Source of the DNA: Chrysaora quinquecirrha
Taxonomy: Eukaryota; Cnidaria; Scyphozoa; Semaeostomeae; Pelagiidae
Direction of reading: 5' to 3'
Assembly (NCBI GenBank): GCA_014526335.1
Contig: JACTAT010000076.1
Coordinates: forward strand, 509,601 to 573,600
DNA length: 64,000 nucleotides
In this document: positions 1 through 10,595 of the stretch, in pieces
Numbering within the stretch: the first letter of the stretch is position 1
Layout of the letters: each line of letters begins with the position of its first letter
Notes under the pieces: model-generated
What the model saw: only the letters and a program-made list of their open reading frames with translations
Databases searched by the model: none
Told to the model about the DNA's origin: nothing
Program-made: the position numbers and the translations under genes

Positions 1-3000
1 TCATGTCCTTCTATTCTCCCTCCATCAGTTTTTCTTTTGAATATAATGGATGGCCCACCGACGATATGTTTTTTATAGAATTCCATGATCCATTTGTTTT
101 CAACATACATTATTTTTGCCTCTGTATTAGACTTGTACATTATTTTATTGGCAAGTGAAGGAAGGCTTATACCATCATGGGTAAGATCTATCCCATATCT
201 ATGGAATTCTTTTGCGTATGTTTTTATTGCATCTTTAAAAGGTATGACATCTATACTGTTATACCATTTTAAATAGTCTGCCAATGATTTCCAACCTTTA
301 TCTCGCCATATATTGTGCAACATTCTATAATTCTCTTCACCCGTTAACGGTTTATTTTTCCATTTTACATTTTGTAAAGCTTTTAATTCGATTACCTTGT
401 CAGCACATGATGTATATTGTTGTTCCTTTTTTAGATTATTAATTTCTTTTTCAAAACGTTGATATTGGATTTCCAGCGTATGTTGATCTTGCTGTAAGGA
501 ACTTTTAAAACTTTCATACGGTGGAAGTTCTGTATTATTTAATTTTTCATAGCAGTCTATATATTCATAAGGAAAAAACGATTTTTCGACAGTACCTTTT
601 GTAAATGACTTTATAAATGTGTCCAAGTTATAACCAGCAGCTAAACAATTAGCAATATCTAGAAATTGAAGACTTCTTGATTCAATTGAGTAGTTACTTC
701 GAAGTGGAAAAGGGAAATCTCTTTCAAAATACCTAAATTCAATGGATTTATATTTCGTACCGTTTTTGATGACTTTAGACTCCCAATTATGCTTTATCAT
801 CTCTGGAAAAAGCCATTTCGATATTAACGGTAAGTCGTATCCACTACTATTAAAACCAAAAATCGGAAGCGTGATACATTGAGTGTATAATGAACGATAT
901 AAGTCAACATGTTTTGAAAACACATTTAATATTGCGGTCAGTCTTTCTTTAACTGAATCAAATAATTTAGTATCGCAATTGCAATTTTCCACGTCTTTAC
1001 AGTATTCATCATGATCTTCATCGTTAATGATAACTTTAAAGTACTCTTCATTAGTGAGCTGTTCTTTTTCAAAGAATTCGTCTAGATCGCACTCTGGTGT
1101 GGATAAACTAAAATCATCAATTTGACTCCAGGCTTGATCATCATTTTCATTTTCCAATTCAGTGATATCTATGTTTCGTAGTTCATATATTGTAATGCAT
1201 TGTTCCTTCGTAAGTTCTTGCATTAGTTTTGTATTTAATTGAGCGAATTCTTGATTAGACATGATAATGAGTTCATCAAAATGATAAAATATTTTATCTT
1301 CACTTAATAGTACAACTTTTTTATCAAAAAAAAACTCTTTGATTTTCTCGAATATTAAAGCATGTTTAGCAAAACATAATTTCGCTTTTTGTGATTGCAT
1401 GTTAATTAAATGATCCATCATTTTATGGATTATTGTTTTTGGTTCATTGTCCATTTCAAAAATTGCTTGCTGTAGGTAATTTTCTTCTTCTTCTCCATTA
1501 AAACTATTACTTAGAGCAAATGAGATAGGCTTTTGAATTTTGAAATAATCAGGTTCTCCTGCCAAAACTTTTTCAGCTATAAAATCTCTTTCCAACATTA
1601 GGTTACCATCATCATCGAAGCACGTATAACAATTAATGTTTTTTTTATCGAAAAAATGTTTGTTACCTTCTTCATCTATGACAAACGCTTCTCCACCATA
1701 TATGAATTCTTTTCCGTAAAAGAGATCAGATTCGGGAACTGTTACTTTTGAGTTTAAGGATTCGAAATCAAAAACAGCGAATAATTCATTGAAAAGGTAT
1801 TCGTTATCATCATGTTGTTCTTCTTCTTTATCTTTCACATTGCATTCTTGCAAACCCAATGTTGTTTTGTTAATTTTGTACATATTCATTATATCTTCAA
1901 TTATTGCTATGTGACTTGAAATTTCGCCTTTGGGATATTTTATTACAGTTTTTTTCAATGAACATTTTTTAATATGTCTGACTAGATGACGTTTTGAACC
2001 GTAGCAATTGGAACACTGAGAACATATAAAGTTTTTAATTCCAAGTCCATCCATTTTTTTGATTATACAAAAGTGTTCGTTGTAAAGTAATAAATTCAAT
2101 TTTATATTTGTACTATATTTTAATGACGAAGTGTAGACATCTTGTAAAGCGCTGAGTTGAATAGGATTATCATCTTTGTCTTTTTTAAAGTGACCTGTGT
2201 ACACATTGATTTTTACACCATATATGTATTCCATGTTTGAAATATGTTGTAGGTAGAATCCATCAAATTTTTCGATATTTGCAAAAGTACAATAATCTTT
2301 TATCATTGTTTCGAGAGATGGAACATCATTTTCATTGTGTTCAAGTTTCACTTTTCTAATTTCTAGAAAAAAGCAAGCATCATCTATCATAGTTCGTCTT
2401 TTTGAAGGATGTTTAAAACCGTTGATATCGATTGTATTGTTTTTTGTTAAACAACTTGGCAGATGTTCAGCACAATCTCTTGCAGCCCTGACTTTAATAT
2501 TTTTTCCATTTTTTCCAGCGCTAATAATTGTAACACTCATATTAGTTGCTCGTATCAACCCCCAAGAACTGTTTTCGAAATTTTTCTTAATTATATCTAT
2601 GAAAGGTGTATTACCTATGGATTCAATAGTTGATTCCATTTCTTATTTATTCTTTATATCAAATTCCTGAAGATGAATATTACTACTTTCATTTATTGAA
2701 GATTTTAAATGGTGTAATTTGTAATCTGAAACGAAGTAATAGCGCAATTCTTTAGTTTCTTTATTCTGGAGTATAAAAGCAAATGAAACAACCATCTTAA
2801 CAGGAAGCATATCACAGACTTCATAGTACACATCCCATAAATGCTCGCTGATTTGATCATGAAGCAATTCATTTTTCAGTAAGTGGAAATTAAATTTGTA
2901 AATCCATTCAAGAGAATGTGTATAAGAGTGACTTGCTATATGTTCGATATGCTTTTTGTAATGCTGAATAAGTTTTTCTTTTTCTTCACCTTTAAATTTT

Positions 3001-3683
3001 TCATTACGTACTGTTTTATCGTTGTTCCATGGCTGATGAAGATATTGACATTCATTCCAGAACGAGCGAATATGTCCAATAGATGGTTTCGGGTATTTGC
3101 AAACGTTTAATTTACCATGGACTGCAATACGATGACGTTGTAAATTGTTAGAGTATTTGAAGTTTTGTTCGCAAAAATCACATGAATAAGGATGTTGGTC
3201 AATGTTATGTTCTTCAAGATGTTTATTCAAATTTTTGTATGAATGTAACACTTTCCCGCATCTGAAGCAGTCATATTTATCATGCATTAAAAATTTATGA
3301 TTAAGTAATTTTCTCTTTTTCCAAAATTGCTGTCCACAAACATCACAATTGAATGATAAATTCTTCTTGTTAAAAACTTCGTTTTGTTGCTTAATGTACT
3401 TTTCGTTATGCCATGAATTTACATGTTTTTGCTTCCAGGTTTCTGATTTAAATGTTCTAGAACAATAAGGACATTCATATTTAACATCGTTGTTTCTTTT
3501 ACATCCAGACACATGTTTGCGCAATTTTAAAATTGAACTAAACTTGTCTCCACATATTAAGCATTTATATGATTCTCCATGTAGTTTGTGTAGATGTGAA
3601 GTTAATTCTTTCCTCGTTTTGAAATTTTTCTTGCAATATACACAAGTTAATGGTTGAAGCTCCTTGATTTTCTTACCCGCCAT
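1..3683 (-). pseudogene. Polinton protein-primed DNA polymerase B, copy 1, N-terminal two-thirds, broken
   Basis: Runs from an ATG at 3683 down to the window edge, so the palm domain is outside the window. It would replicate the element by protein priming. Six C2H2 zinc fingers occupy roughly residues 14-190 (3640-3110); one uses Cys as its last ligand. Next comes the region around TMIDDACFF typical of Polinton polymerases, a further finger-like CSQCSNC motif near 2010, the ExoI motif FDFES near 1765, and an ExoII-like GFNSSGYDLPL near 820-850. An in-frame stop at 2643-2645 replaces a glutamate codon (TAA for GAA) found in copy 2, and several homopolymer frameshifts follow. Family assignment is secure; whether all breaks are real is not. 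Confidence 0.9.
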
Positions 3684-3870
3684 TTCGTATGAATGACAGG
3701 TTTAAAAGTCAACTATATGAAGTTCTATTCCAGAATTTATAGAAATTTAGACACATTTTATGACACATGTCAATCAATCAATCAATCATTAACTAACGAA
3801 AATATTATATACAAAAGAATACGTCAATCAATCGATCAAGTATTAAATAATTATGACACATGTCAATCAA
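3684..3870. promoter_or_regulatory. Polymerase promoter region with TALE-type sites
   Basis: Upstream of the polymerase start. It contains two TGACACATGTCA palindromes (3761-3772, 3854-3865), each run into ATCAATCA repeats, plus CGTCAATCAATC at 3821-3832. A minus-strand TATA-like element lies at about 3800-3815, some 120 bp before the ATG. The same layout recurs at 50528-50714 in copy 2. Confidence 0.6.
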
Positions 3871-4248
3871 TCAAACTTTACTATTTAATAGACTTTTTAC
3901 CGCTTTTTTATATTGTTTATTTATTTCTTTAGATAGTAAAGAGTTGTTATCATTTTGTAAGATTACATAAAAAAGTTCACTAAGTCTAAGATCATCTATT
4001 AATGCGGAAGTATGAGTAACATATTCCAATAAGTGTTTCATAAGTTCTAAAAGGGAGCCATATGAATTGCAGAATTTGAAGTTCTTCTTATTGTGAAGAA
4101 TAGCATAGTTTATGTTTCTCAGTGTAGCTCCATTTAGTACCAACATCTTTTTCATATATTGAAATTTCTTCTTCAATACTTTGTTAATAGCAAATATATC
4201 CCGTCGCTGTTGGATCATGATTTTCTTCTTTCCTTTAAAACTGTTCAT
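3871..4248 (-). CDS. Unknown 125-aa basic helical protein
   Basis: Intact in both copies (copy 2 at 50715-51092) with almost no change, so it was probably functional when the copies arose. The protein is lysine-rich at both ends, starts with a MNSFKGKKKIM stretch, and looks mostly helical. No domain is recognised. It lies on the same strand as the polymerase, with its stop next to the polymerase promoter region. No TALE-type site is evident on its own upstream side (4249-4346). Confidence 0.75.
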   Translation of the reverse strand: MNSFKGKKKIMIQQRRDIFAINKVLKKKFQYMKKMLVLNGATLRNINYAILHNKKNFKFCNSYGSLLELMKHLLEYVTHTSALIDDLRLSELFYVILQNDNNSLLSKEINKQYKKAVKSLLNSKV

Positions 4249-4346
4249 ATTGCTTTATTTTCAAGTGATTTCAAGCTTATCTTAATGCTCCATCTTGAAT
4301 GACATAAATGAATAAAAATGTCTGAACGTTTTTATTTATACCTTAC

Positions 4347-5032
4347 TCAATTAATGTTGTTGTGGTTGTTCATATTTTTCGGCTCGAGCTCTAGAGAAGT
4401 AAAAAATGATTGAACATGTTTTTGTTTTCCTTCCCCATCTTCTACATTGATTGACATTGTATTTTCTTCATCATCGTAATCTTCACTCAATGCAAAATTG
4501 TCACAATCCCCATCTACCATATCACCAAATTTTTTTAACTTTCTAATTTTCTTAGTCACAGCTGTTTTGTTAGTAGAAGACTTTTTAAGTTTGCGTTTTG
4601 TGCCAGTTTTGGGTGCTTTATCTTGGAATTCATATCCATTCCAATCTAATTTATACCATCCTTCACTTCTTTCATTATGAAGTGAATGTGTTTGATTAGC
4701 TGTTGGTTCTGTAAATATAACTTCAACTATACTTTTCAAGCTGCCAATAGTTGATTTTTCTATGTAATCTTTAAGTTCATTTTTTAGACGATCTTCTGGA
4801 GTTTTATCATATTTGACTTTGAACTTACTCTGTATAACATGAGAAAAATAATATCCCGCATTCCAGTTATATGTCGACTGAGGTTTGTGAGATATATAAA
4901 TTTCCATTGAAGGTAACTCTTTTGGAAAACGGAGATGTAATAATACAACTCTTGCACGTCTTGTAAAAATTTAGTTCGTGAATAATTTCCATCATTCCCT
5001 TTTCAATATTATTATTCATTTCATTAGAAGCC
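4347..5032 (-). pseudogene. Unknown acidic-tailed protein, frameshifted near its N-terminus
   Basis: An open frame of 186 codons from an internal ATG (4907) ends with KKIRKLKK, then an acidic DEEN-rich tail. The likely true start is the MASNEMNNN ATG at 5032: its frame and the main frame are separated only by a length difference in a T run at about 4967-4974, five bases here and six in copy 2, neither of which keeps frame. This suggests homopolymer miscalling in both copies. The C-terminal basic cluster resembles a nuclear localisation signal. No family recognised. Confidence 0.55.
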
Positions 5033-5147
5033 ATATCTTTTGGTTCACTAGCACGGTTCTTAATTTTGTATTTGTGAAATTAATTTACTTTACTTCCATT
5101 TCGGATTTTATAATAATTCTAGATTTGATATTTTTTAAATTTTATAT

Positions 5148-5308
5148 CTATTTTAGTTTCGTCCAAATTCCAGGAGTTATCCCATTCAACGATAAATTAA
5201 GCTGTCTCAAATCAGATCTTAGTTTTTCTTATCAGAATTTTTACTTTTGTTTCTCTTTTTTTTCTCCTTAGAAGATTGTTTCTTTTCAATTTTCCTTTTT
5301 CTTGGCAT
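5148..5308 (-). pseudogene. Small lysine-rich protein, frameshifted in copy 1
   Basis: A 53-codon gene starting MPRKRKIEKK is intact in copy 2 (51995-52156). Here one base is missing from a T run (five instead of six), which breaks the frame. The protein is almost entirely Lys/Arg/Ser in its first half, then a short hydrophobic end finishing GIWTKLK. It could be a nucleic-acid-binding or nuclear protein. A minus-strand TATAAAAAATA lies upstream around 5375-5390. Confidence 0.55.
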
Positions 5309-5464
5309 TTTGTGTTGTACTTTTCTTTCTAATTTGCTCAAGACAAAGTGAATTAAAAAACACAAAAGGTTAAACACATATTTTTTATATCTTCAAAGCA
5401 ATACAAAACTAAAAAAAGTTATACAATTGAGGTATTAGTAAAAAGTCCTGTTGTTGCTCTTAAA

Positions 5465-6732
5465 TTACCATTCATTTACATCTCCTCCTTCTTCTTCTTC
5501 ATCGGTATCGGTGATTACATACTTCTTCTTTTTAACAACTGCCTTTTTTCTTTTTACCTCTGTCTTCTTTCTTTTTATCTCCCCTTCACTTTCTCCTCCT
5601 TCACTATAGTAGCTAGAGCTCATTGCCATCATTTCTTGTTTTTCTTTTATCAATTTCTGTTCGATATCTGAATATGTATCACTTTTCACCTCATCATCTT
5701 CATCATCATCTTTCGAAACTTGAGAAATTTTGGGCTTCTTTGAAACAGGTGCAGCGAGTGAGGGCAATCTTCTCTTTTTTGTCATACTCCATTCCACCCA
5801 ATTCTTGACAGGTAAATTTGAATATTCATCCGGCAATAGGGCTAAAAGTTAATATAAAAAAAATAAAAAAAATTCAATCTCTATCAAACATGTAAAAAAA
5901 ATATGTTTTAAGATCGAGTAATGTATAGTTACCTTTCAAATATTTCTCCTCTGATACTACTTCTTCCACTTGACCTTCTTCATTTACAATTAATGGTTGT
6001 ACAGTATCTTTCAGTGTTGGGAAGTATTTGTGTAGATTACATGTTGTTCCCACTCCTCCAAACATCCATTCAAACAAAGCATCTAGTTCACTAACTTTTA
6101 AAAGCATGGATTTATTCTCCATTAACCCACCAGTTGTTGTGTTTTTCCTCTTCAACAAAATACTGAGGCCAAATCCTCCTTTCTCACAATTGGGAGTAAA
6201 GAAAATATCAATCATATCTTTGTACGACTGGTTGTCTTGATATTTAAATTCTTGTGTTAGATCCACAGTAGCAATCTTGCTCTTAACTTTCCATCCTTGC
6301 TTTTTCATAACTTCTAATAGCATTTCGACTCCTGCTCGGTCTTTTTCTCTCACCTTTTCATCAAGTCCAAAATGAGTGTATATTCCTTTGTACTTGTTGA
6401 TGATGTTCACCATTTTTTCTATTTTCTTCTTTGAGATTAAAATTCTCTTATTACTATCAGAATCGTCGAATTGGTCAAGATGGATATCTGCATCAAATTT
6501 TTCTGGCGACATTGGGAAACCATAGCTTTTCTTTTTCGATCATAATCTCTCTGCTTTTCCCATCTTTAAATTGGGTTTTTTGTTTCACCACTGCCAAGCT
6601 TACGACTTCTACTGTGTTGTCATCATTTCCTTGTGTAATACTTAACACTTGTTTTTTCGAAACATAATTTAGAGAACTTTCTGCCATACCTGTTTCTTTA
6701 CTTTTTTTCTTACAGTCACTTGAAGTGTTCAA
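5465..6732 (-). pseudogene. Two-exon nuclear-type accessory protein, copy 1
   Basis: Exon 1 is 5933-6732 and exon 2 is 5465-5841, separated by a 91-bp intron: donor AAAG|GTAACT at 5932, acceptor TTTTAG|CCC at 5842, phase preserved. Exon 1 encodes about 265 residues with no recognised fold. Exon 2 adds a Lys/Arg and Asp/Glu-rich tail with KKRR and KKPK clusters. A 5-bp deletion near 6528, relative to copy 2 at 53370, breaks exon 1. The ATG at 6732 sits about 40 bp from a TATA box. Function unknown; nuclear localisation is inferred. Confidence 0.65.
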
Positions 6733-6978
6733 ATAAATTTGTGAACTTCACGAATTTTGTGCTCGTATTTATATAATCGAGCCTATTGTTTTATTAAAAT
6801 GATTGACACTTTGACAGCCTTTATTATTAATGTTGATATGTGTCAATCAAAAATATCAACAAGAAATATGCCAATCAATCAAAAAAGTCTTATAAATATT
6901 AATTATTTTCTTTTCATTTTATTTCAATCACAATTCAACATAGGTTGTATTAATTTTACACAAGGATCTATCAACATC
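6733..6978. promoter_or_regulatory. Divergent promoter with two TATA boxes and TALE-type sites
   Basis: Minus-strand TATA (rc of ATTTATATAATC) at about 6765-6777 serves the gene starting at 6732; plus-strand TATAAATA at 6891-6898 serves the gene starting at 6979. Between them lie TGATTGACA (6800-6808), TTGACAG (6811), TGTCAATCA (6841-6849) and CCAATCAATC (6871). Identical in copy 2 at 53583-53828. Confidence 0.7.
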
Positions 6979-7369
6979 ATGGCTTATTCGTCTCCTCTGA
7001 ATAGTTTAACTGTTAGAATTGGGTATCCCTTTCCAAGACAGGATGAAGAAGAACGAGATATGAATATTGAAATAAACTCAATTTTTCATACATTGATCCA
7101 GCAGTATGAAGTATTGGCAAGAAGAAATTATTTGCTGCTGACATATCGGTTCATTCCTCCTTTTGCTATCATATTCGACCCGAATATCGAAACAGTTACC
7201 GATGATATTGCAGAAAAGATTCGAGAATACAAAAGAATGACGAAGAAATTTCAAGAAAAAAGGATATGATTATCATTCTTGCAATGTTCACAGGCAACTT
7301 TTATCGAGAGCAAAGAATCGTTCAAAAATGAACTTCATAAAGAAAGTAAATCAAAAGATTAACATTTAA
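6979..7369 (+). pseudogene. Unknown 129-aa protein, copy 1, C-terminal frameshift
   Basis: The start is the ATG at 6979, chosen because it lies about 85 bp after the plus-strand TATA box. An upstream in-frame start would precede that TATA. The protein begins MAYSSPLNSL and contains a conserved-looking RRNYLLLTYRFIPPF core. Copy 1 has one extra A in a run near 7256, which ends the frame early at 7269; copy 2 (53829-54218) is intact. No family recognised. Confidence 0.65.
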
Positions 7370-7434
7370 AAAAACATTTGAAACTTGTTTCTAACTTTTT
7401 TTGACAAATTGTATAGTAGTGGTACGCCTTTGCT

Positions 7435-8061
7435 TTACCAATAATCGTAAATTCGTTCAACGCAATTGTTTAATTGTCGCAAGTCTTCTTCTTCGTCTTC
7501 GTCTTGTTCATTTTGAACTAATTCGTCTCCATTATGACGAACAGCAAATACGTTTACGTCTCCTTCACGCATCATTTCTAGAATAATCTCTTGTATTTCT
7601 TCGTCTATTTCTCCCAATCTTGCACGTCTTTCTTGCAGATGTTTATTCTTCATCTGACTAACCTTATTACATAACTTCACGAAATCTTGATATTGAGTCA
7701 TACTACACAACATTTTCATCCTTTCTATTTCTTGTACGTCTTCTTCCTCAAATATGTATTTATACCCTTTGTCTTTCAGATTTGATAGTAACGCATAATA
7801 TTTTTCCTTTTCAACTTCAACTTTCCTGCCCTGTCTCTCAATATGATCATGATTAGGACGATTACGGACGTTAGAATGACAAAGATGACTGACTATCGAA
7901 GCTTCGATTCGTAATTCATCCAGTAATTTTTCAAATTGATTTCTAACCGCTTTATTTATTTTATATTCTTTTTCATCGAGAATTTCATTGTTAAAAGTAC
8001 GATCTTCACCGTTTAAGTTGCCATATAATCGCCGTCCTAAACAGTACCTTAACCATGACAT
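7435..8061 (-). CDS. Unknown coiled-coil accessory protein
   Basis: Encodes 208 residues from MSWLRY. The ATG at 8061 is preferred over the one at 8082 because a minus-strand TATTTTAAATAG box at about 8086-8097 would place transcription start near 8060. The middle and C-terminal halves are long charged helices (RMKMLC...QERRARLGEIDEEIQEIILEM split by short breaks), probably coiled coil, followed by an acidic EDEEED tail. It is intact in copy 2 (54284-54910). It is divergent from the gene at 8244. No homology recognised. Confidence 0.75.
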   Translation of the reverse strand: MSWLRYCLGRRLYGNLNGEDRTFNNEILDEKEYKINKAVRNQFEKLLDELRIEASIVSHLCHSNVRNRPNHDHIERQGRKVEVEKEKYYALLSNLKDKGYKYIFEEEDVQEIERMKMLCSMTQYQDFVKLCNKVSQMKNKHLQERRARLGEIDEEIQEIILEMMREGDVNVFAVRHNGDELVQNEQDEDEEEDLRQLNNCVERIYDYW

Positions 8062-8243
8062 TTTGTCTGACTCACTGAACACTATTTAAAATACAAATTG
8101 AATGAATGATAAAACGTATTGTCAATTTATATCGGATAGCGCCTTTAAATGATTGATAGGTTGTCAAAAATAATTGATTGATTGATTGTTTGACAGAATA
8201 TAATATATAGAGTTGCTTAATTAATATAATATTATTTTCAAAA
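8062..8243. promoter_or_regulatory. Divergent promoter with TALE-type sites
   Basis: Contains TGATTGATAG (8149-8158), TTGTCAA, and TTGATTGATTGATTGTTTGACAG spread over 8173-8195. A plus-strand ATATAATATATA box (about 8197-8209) lies 35 bp before the ATG at 8244, and a minus-strand TATTTTAAAT box faces the gene at 8061. Copy 2 equivalent: 54911-55092. Confidence 0.65.
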
Positions 8244-8886
8244 ATGGCGCAGTGCTATAATCATTTTAAAGAATTTAGAAAGTTATGTGAAAACTATAGG
8301 TTATCTTATGGAAATGATTTAGACCTTTTACCGCAAGATGAATATGATTTCAATGTATTACTCTTTCAATATTATAATAAAGTTATTAAACATCTTGGAC
8401 AGATGAATAAAAAAAGAAAACATTTTGTCATGGAACGATATCGTAGAAACAAATTTGAAATAATTTTGACAGAGAATGAAGAGCGCGAATTGAACAAACT
8501 TGAAGCAAACTTGCAACAAGCAGAAAAAGAATACAAGGCGTTGATAGCATTCGTGGAAGAAGAGAAAAAATTTCTTTATATTTTTAAAGATTCACATATG
8601 AACGAGATTGATGAATTAAGCCAAATAAATCAAGCCTTTGAGATCATCTATACATTTTCTATTAGTAATAAACTTATAGTCATTGTCTATTTCAGCTTTC
8701 TTAATTAAAATAGATTTCAAAATTTCTTCTTGAAAGAGTTTTTCAAGTTTGTTTTTCTCTTGTAAATCATGTAATTCATTGGCACAACAAATGAAAAATA
8801 TTATACTATGGAATGATATTAGTTCAACTACTGATGATATAGACTATATTTGGTGGAATGATTTGATAGACTCAGACAATGAATGA
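8244..8886 (+). pseudogene. Unknown coiled-coil protein disrupted by a templated insertion
   Basis: Starts MAQCYNHFKEF 35 bp after a TATA box. The body is helical and charged. In copy 1 the frame runs into inserted sequence at about 8625 and stops at 8708; the original end, reading to a DLIDSDNE tail, is at 8884-8886. In copy 2 (55093-55586) the insertion is absent, but a CG dinucleotide is missing near 55333, so that copy is frameshifted. Function unknown. It shares the divergent promoter with the gene at 8061. Confidence 0.6.
8625..8761 (+). repeat. 137-bp direct duplication of 9047-9183
   Basis: This segment repeats, in the same orientation, part of the C-terminal coding region of the neighbouring F-box gene (about 9047-9183). 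It is absent at the equivalent position of copy 2 near 55465, where GAATTAAAATCATG reads straight through. It looks like a templated insertion made during break repair in copy 1. Confidence 0.8.
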
Positions 8887-8923
8887 TAATAGAGTAATTA
8901 TTATAAAGTTTATAACAAAGTTA

Positions 8924-9937
8924 TCAACCAAAACCATATCTTTCTGTAAATAGTAATTCATCCCTAGCTGCCTCGTGTAAAATCCTATCTCTTCTTCTAA
9001 ATTCAGCAGCCTTTGCAGCTCTAATATTTTCTATCTCTGAAATATCATAAATCAAGCCTTTGAGATCATCTATACATTTTCTATTAGTAATAAACTTATA
9101 GTCATTGTCTATTTCAGCTTTCTTAATTAAAATAGATTTCAAAATTTCTTCTTGAAAGAGTTTTTCAAGTTTGTTTTTCTCTTCTCGTACTGTAGATTCA
9201 AATGTCGATGTTTGACATCTTTTTCTTCCTATTTGACGTTTAATATGTCTTTCTTTCAATAGCTTTTTAATAGTAAATTCACAAACCCACTGCTCGTGAA
9301 AAGTGCACATCTTTCTGTATGTCCCACTATAATTTACTATATCACATGCATTATGAATGTTGACAAATCTTGTTTTCTTTTTCTTTTCATATTCTTGAAT
9401 CCAATCTTCTACCAACTGTAGTATGCCAATTTCTTGAAAATAAGTTTCAAAAATGATATTTGAAATTTTTTTCTCATGAAGAATCTTGATAGTTTCGAAT
9501 TTGACTCTTCCACTCCATTTCGAACATGATATTTTTGCCATGTTTGGCAATTTGTTTAATCTTTCTCCTCGTAAGAGCAAAACTAAACTTATATAATCCG
9601 GTATAGGTGTGAATTTTCTATTTGCCTCCATGTCTTCTCCTTCGTACTGAGGAATTAGTGTATTACATGCTTCAATTCGAGCTTTAAATAATTGTTCGCA
9701 TTTAAATACCATCATGTATATTTCTTTATAACTCTCATACATTTGAATGTGATCTCTTTCGCAAATTAAATCTTTTTCCTCACATTTTTGTCGCCAAACA
9801 CAGTCTTCGTAGCATATTTCATTTATATTTTTGTTCATAAGACTGATGTTCAAAATATCCTTGACATTGCAATATTTTAGAATCTCAATTAGAATACAGC
9901 GAATGCCCAATACATCAGGGTATGGATACTCAGCCAT
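8924..9937 (-). CDS. F-box-like protein A
   Basis: Encodes 337 residues, intact here. Residues 8-55 read as an F-box: Leu/Ile-rich helix ending ILKYCNVKDIL, then LMNKNINEICYEDCVWRQKC, matching the usual spacing up to the Trp-Arg-x-x-Cys. F-box proteins bind Skp1 and bring targets to SCF ubiquitin ligases; the target is unknown. A middle IPDYISLVLLLRGERL segment is shared with protein B (10596-11473), so the two are tandem paralogs. The C-terminal third is charged and helical. Copy 2 (55624-56638) is broken into three frames. It is transcribed away from the TALE-site promoter at 9938-10124. Confidence 0.75.
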   Translation of the reverse strand: MAEYPYPDVLGIRCILIEILKYCNVKDILNISLMNKNINEICYEDCVWRQKCEEKDLICERDHIQMYESYKEIYMMVFKCEQLFKARIEACNTLIPQYEGEDMEANRKFTPIPDYISLVLLLRGERLNKLPNMAKISCSKWSGRVKFETIKILHEKKISNIIFETYFQEIGILQLVEDWIQEYEKKKKTRFVNIHNACDIVNYSGTYRKMCTFHEQWVCEFTIKKLLKERHIKRQIGRKRCQTSTFESTVREEKNKLEKLFQEEILKSILIKKAEIDNDYKFITNRKCIDDLKGLIYDISEIENIRAAKAAEFRRRDRILHEAARDELLFTERYGFG

Positions 9938-10124
9938 TGCACTCTACTTAATTTTTAAGTGACAAATAAATTTATAAAACTTTTTATCTTTACACTCTTA
10001 TTTATATGTTAAATAATGAGTGATTGACATGTTTATTAAAACATTGATTGATTGATTGACAGTTCTATTGTTTAAAAAAGTATTTTTAAACCCATCACCT
10101 ATAAACAAAATATTAATTGTAAAA
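9938..10124. promoter_or_regulatory. Divergent promoter with exact TGATTGACAG
   Basis: TGATTGACAT at 10021-10030 and an exact TGATTGACAG at 10053-10062, preceded by ATTGATTG repeats. A minus-strand TATA (TTTATAAA, about 9968-9976) serves F-box A; CCTATAAAC (about 10098) may serve the small membrane protein. Conserved at 56639-56825. Confidence 0.7.
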
Positions 10125-10265
10125 ATGACCTCTGATGGAGCTGCAGAAATTATCGTTCAAGAAAAACAAGAAAGTAACATCTTAGAACAAATTTATATAT
10201 TCGTTATTGTTACTATTTGGCTGATGTGTTGCTTTTTTTACATTTGGGATTTTTTTGTTTCTTGA
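10125..10265 (+). CDS. 46-aa single-pass membrane protein
   Basis: MTSDGAAEIIVQEKQ leads into a hydrophobic stretch of about 20 residues (IYIFVIVTIWLMCCFFYIW) and a four-residue end, so it is probably a tail-anchored or single-pass membrane protein. The ATG at 10125 is chosen because it follows the TATA-like CCTATAAAC by about 25 bp; upstream codons in frame have no ATG. Identical in copy 2 (56826-56966) except for one residue. Its end is followed within 20 bp by the next small gene. Confidence 0.6.
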   Translation: MTSDGAAEIIVQEKQESNILEQIYIFVIVTIWLMCCFFYIWDFFVS

Positions 10266-10284
10266 ATGTTTTGAATCGTCTAAA

Positions 10285-10452
10285 ATGACAGACGAAGAAG
10301 AAGATGGAATATTCAATATGGAAGAAGGGGAAGAAAGCGGAAAATGTAATTTGACGAGACGAAAAAGAAGACTTATCAATACTATGAAAAATCTTAATAC
10401 GAACATCGTCGATAAAGCTAGAAGAACAAAGACAAAAATTGAGAAAAAATAA
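10285..10452 (+). CDS. 55-aa acidic-then-basic small protein
   Basis: Starts MTDEEEDGIFNMEE, acidic for about 20 residues, then switches to a strongly basic second half containing TRRKRRL and ending KTKIEKK. It follows the membrane protein by 19 bp on the same strand and may share its transcript. Intact and unchanged in copy 2 (56986-57153). No family recognised; the charge pattern suggests nucleic-acid or nuclear contact. Confidence 0.55.
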   Translation: MTDEEEDGIFNMEEGEESGKCNLTRRKRRLINTMKNLNTNIVDKARRTKTKIEKK

Positions 10453-10595
10453 CATGAAGTGTATTCCAATATAACAACAAGCAATATGACTCCTTTTTTA
10501 TATAATTCAATAGTATGATTGGCATTATACAACTTGAACGTGATTATATATATCTATATATTTCTTTCTTTCTTTCTTTTTGACAAAAATTTCAA

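Noticed and set aside
85..276. Plus-strand ORF identical to one at 46935-47126
   Set aside because: It is the antisense shadow of the polymerase gene, repeated only because the element is repeated.
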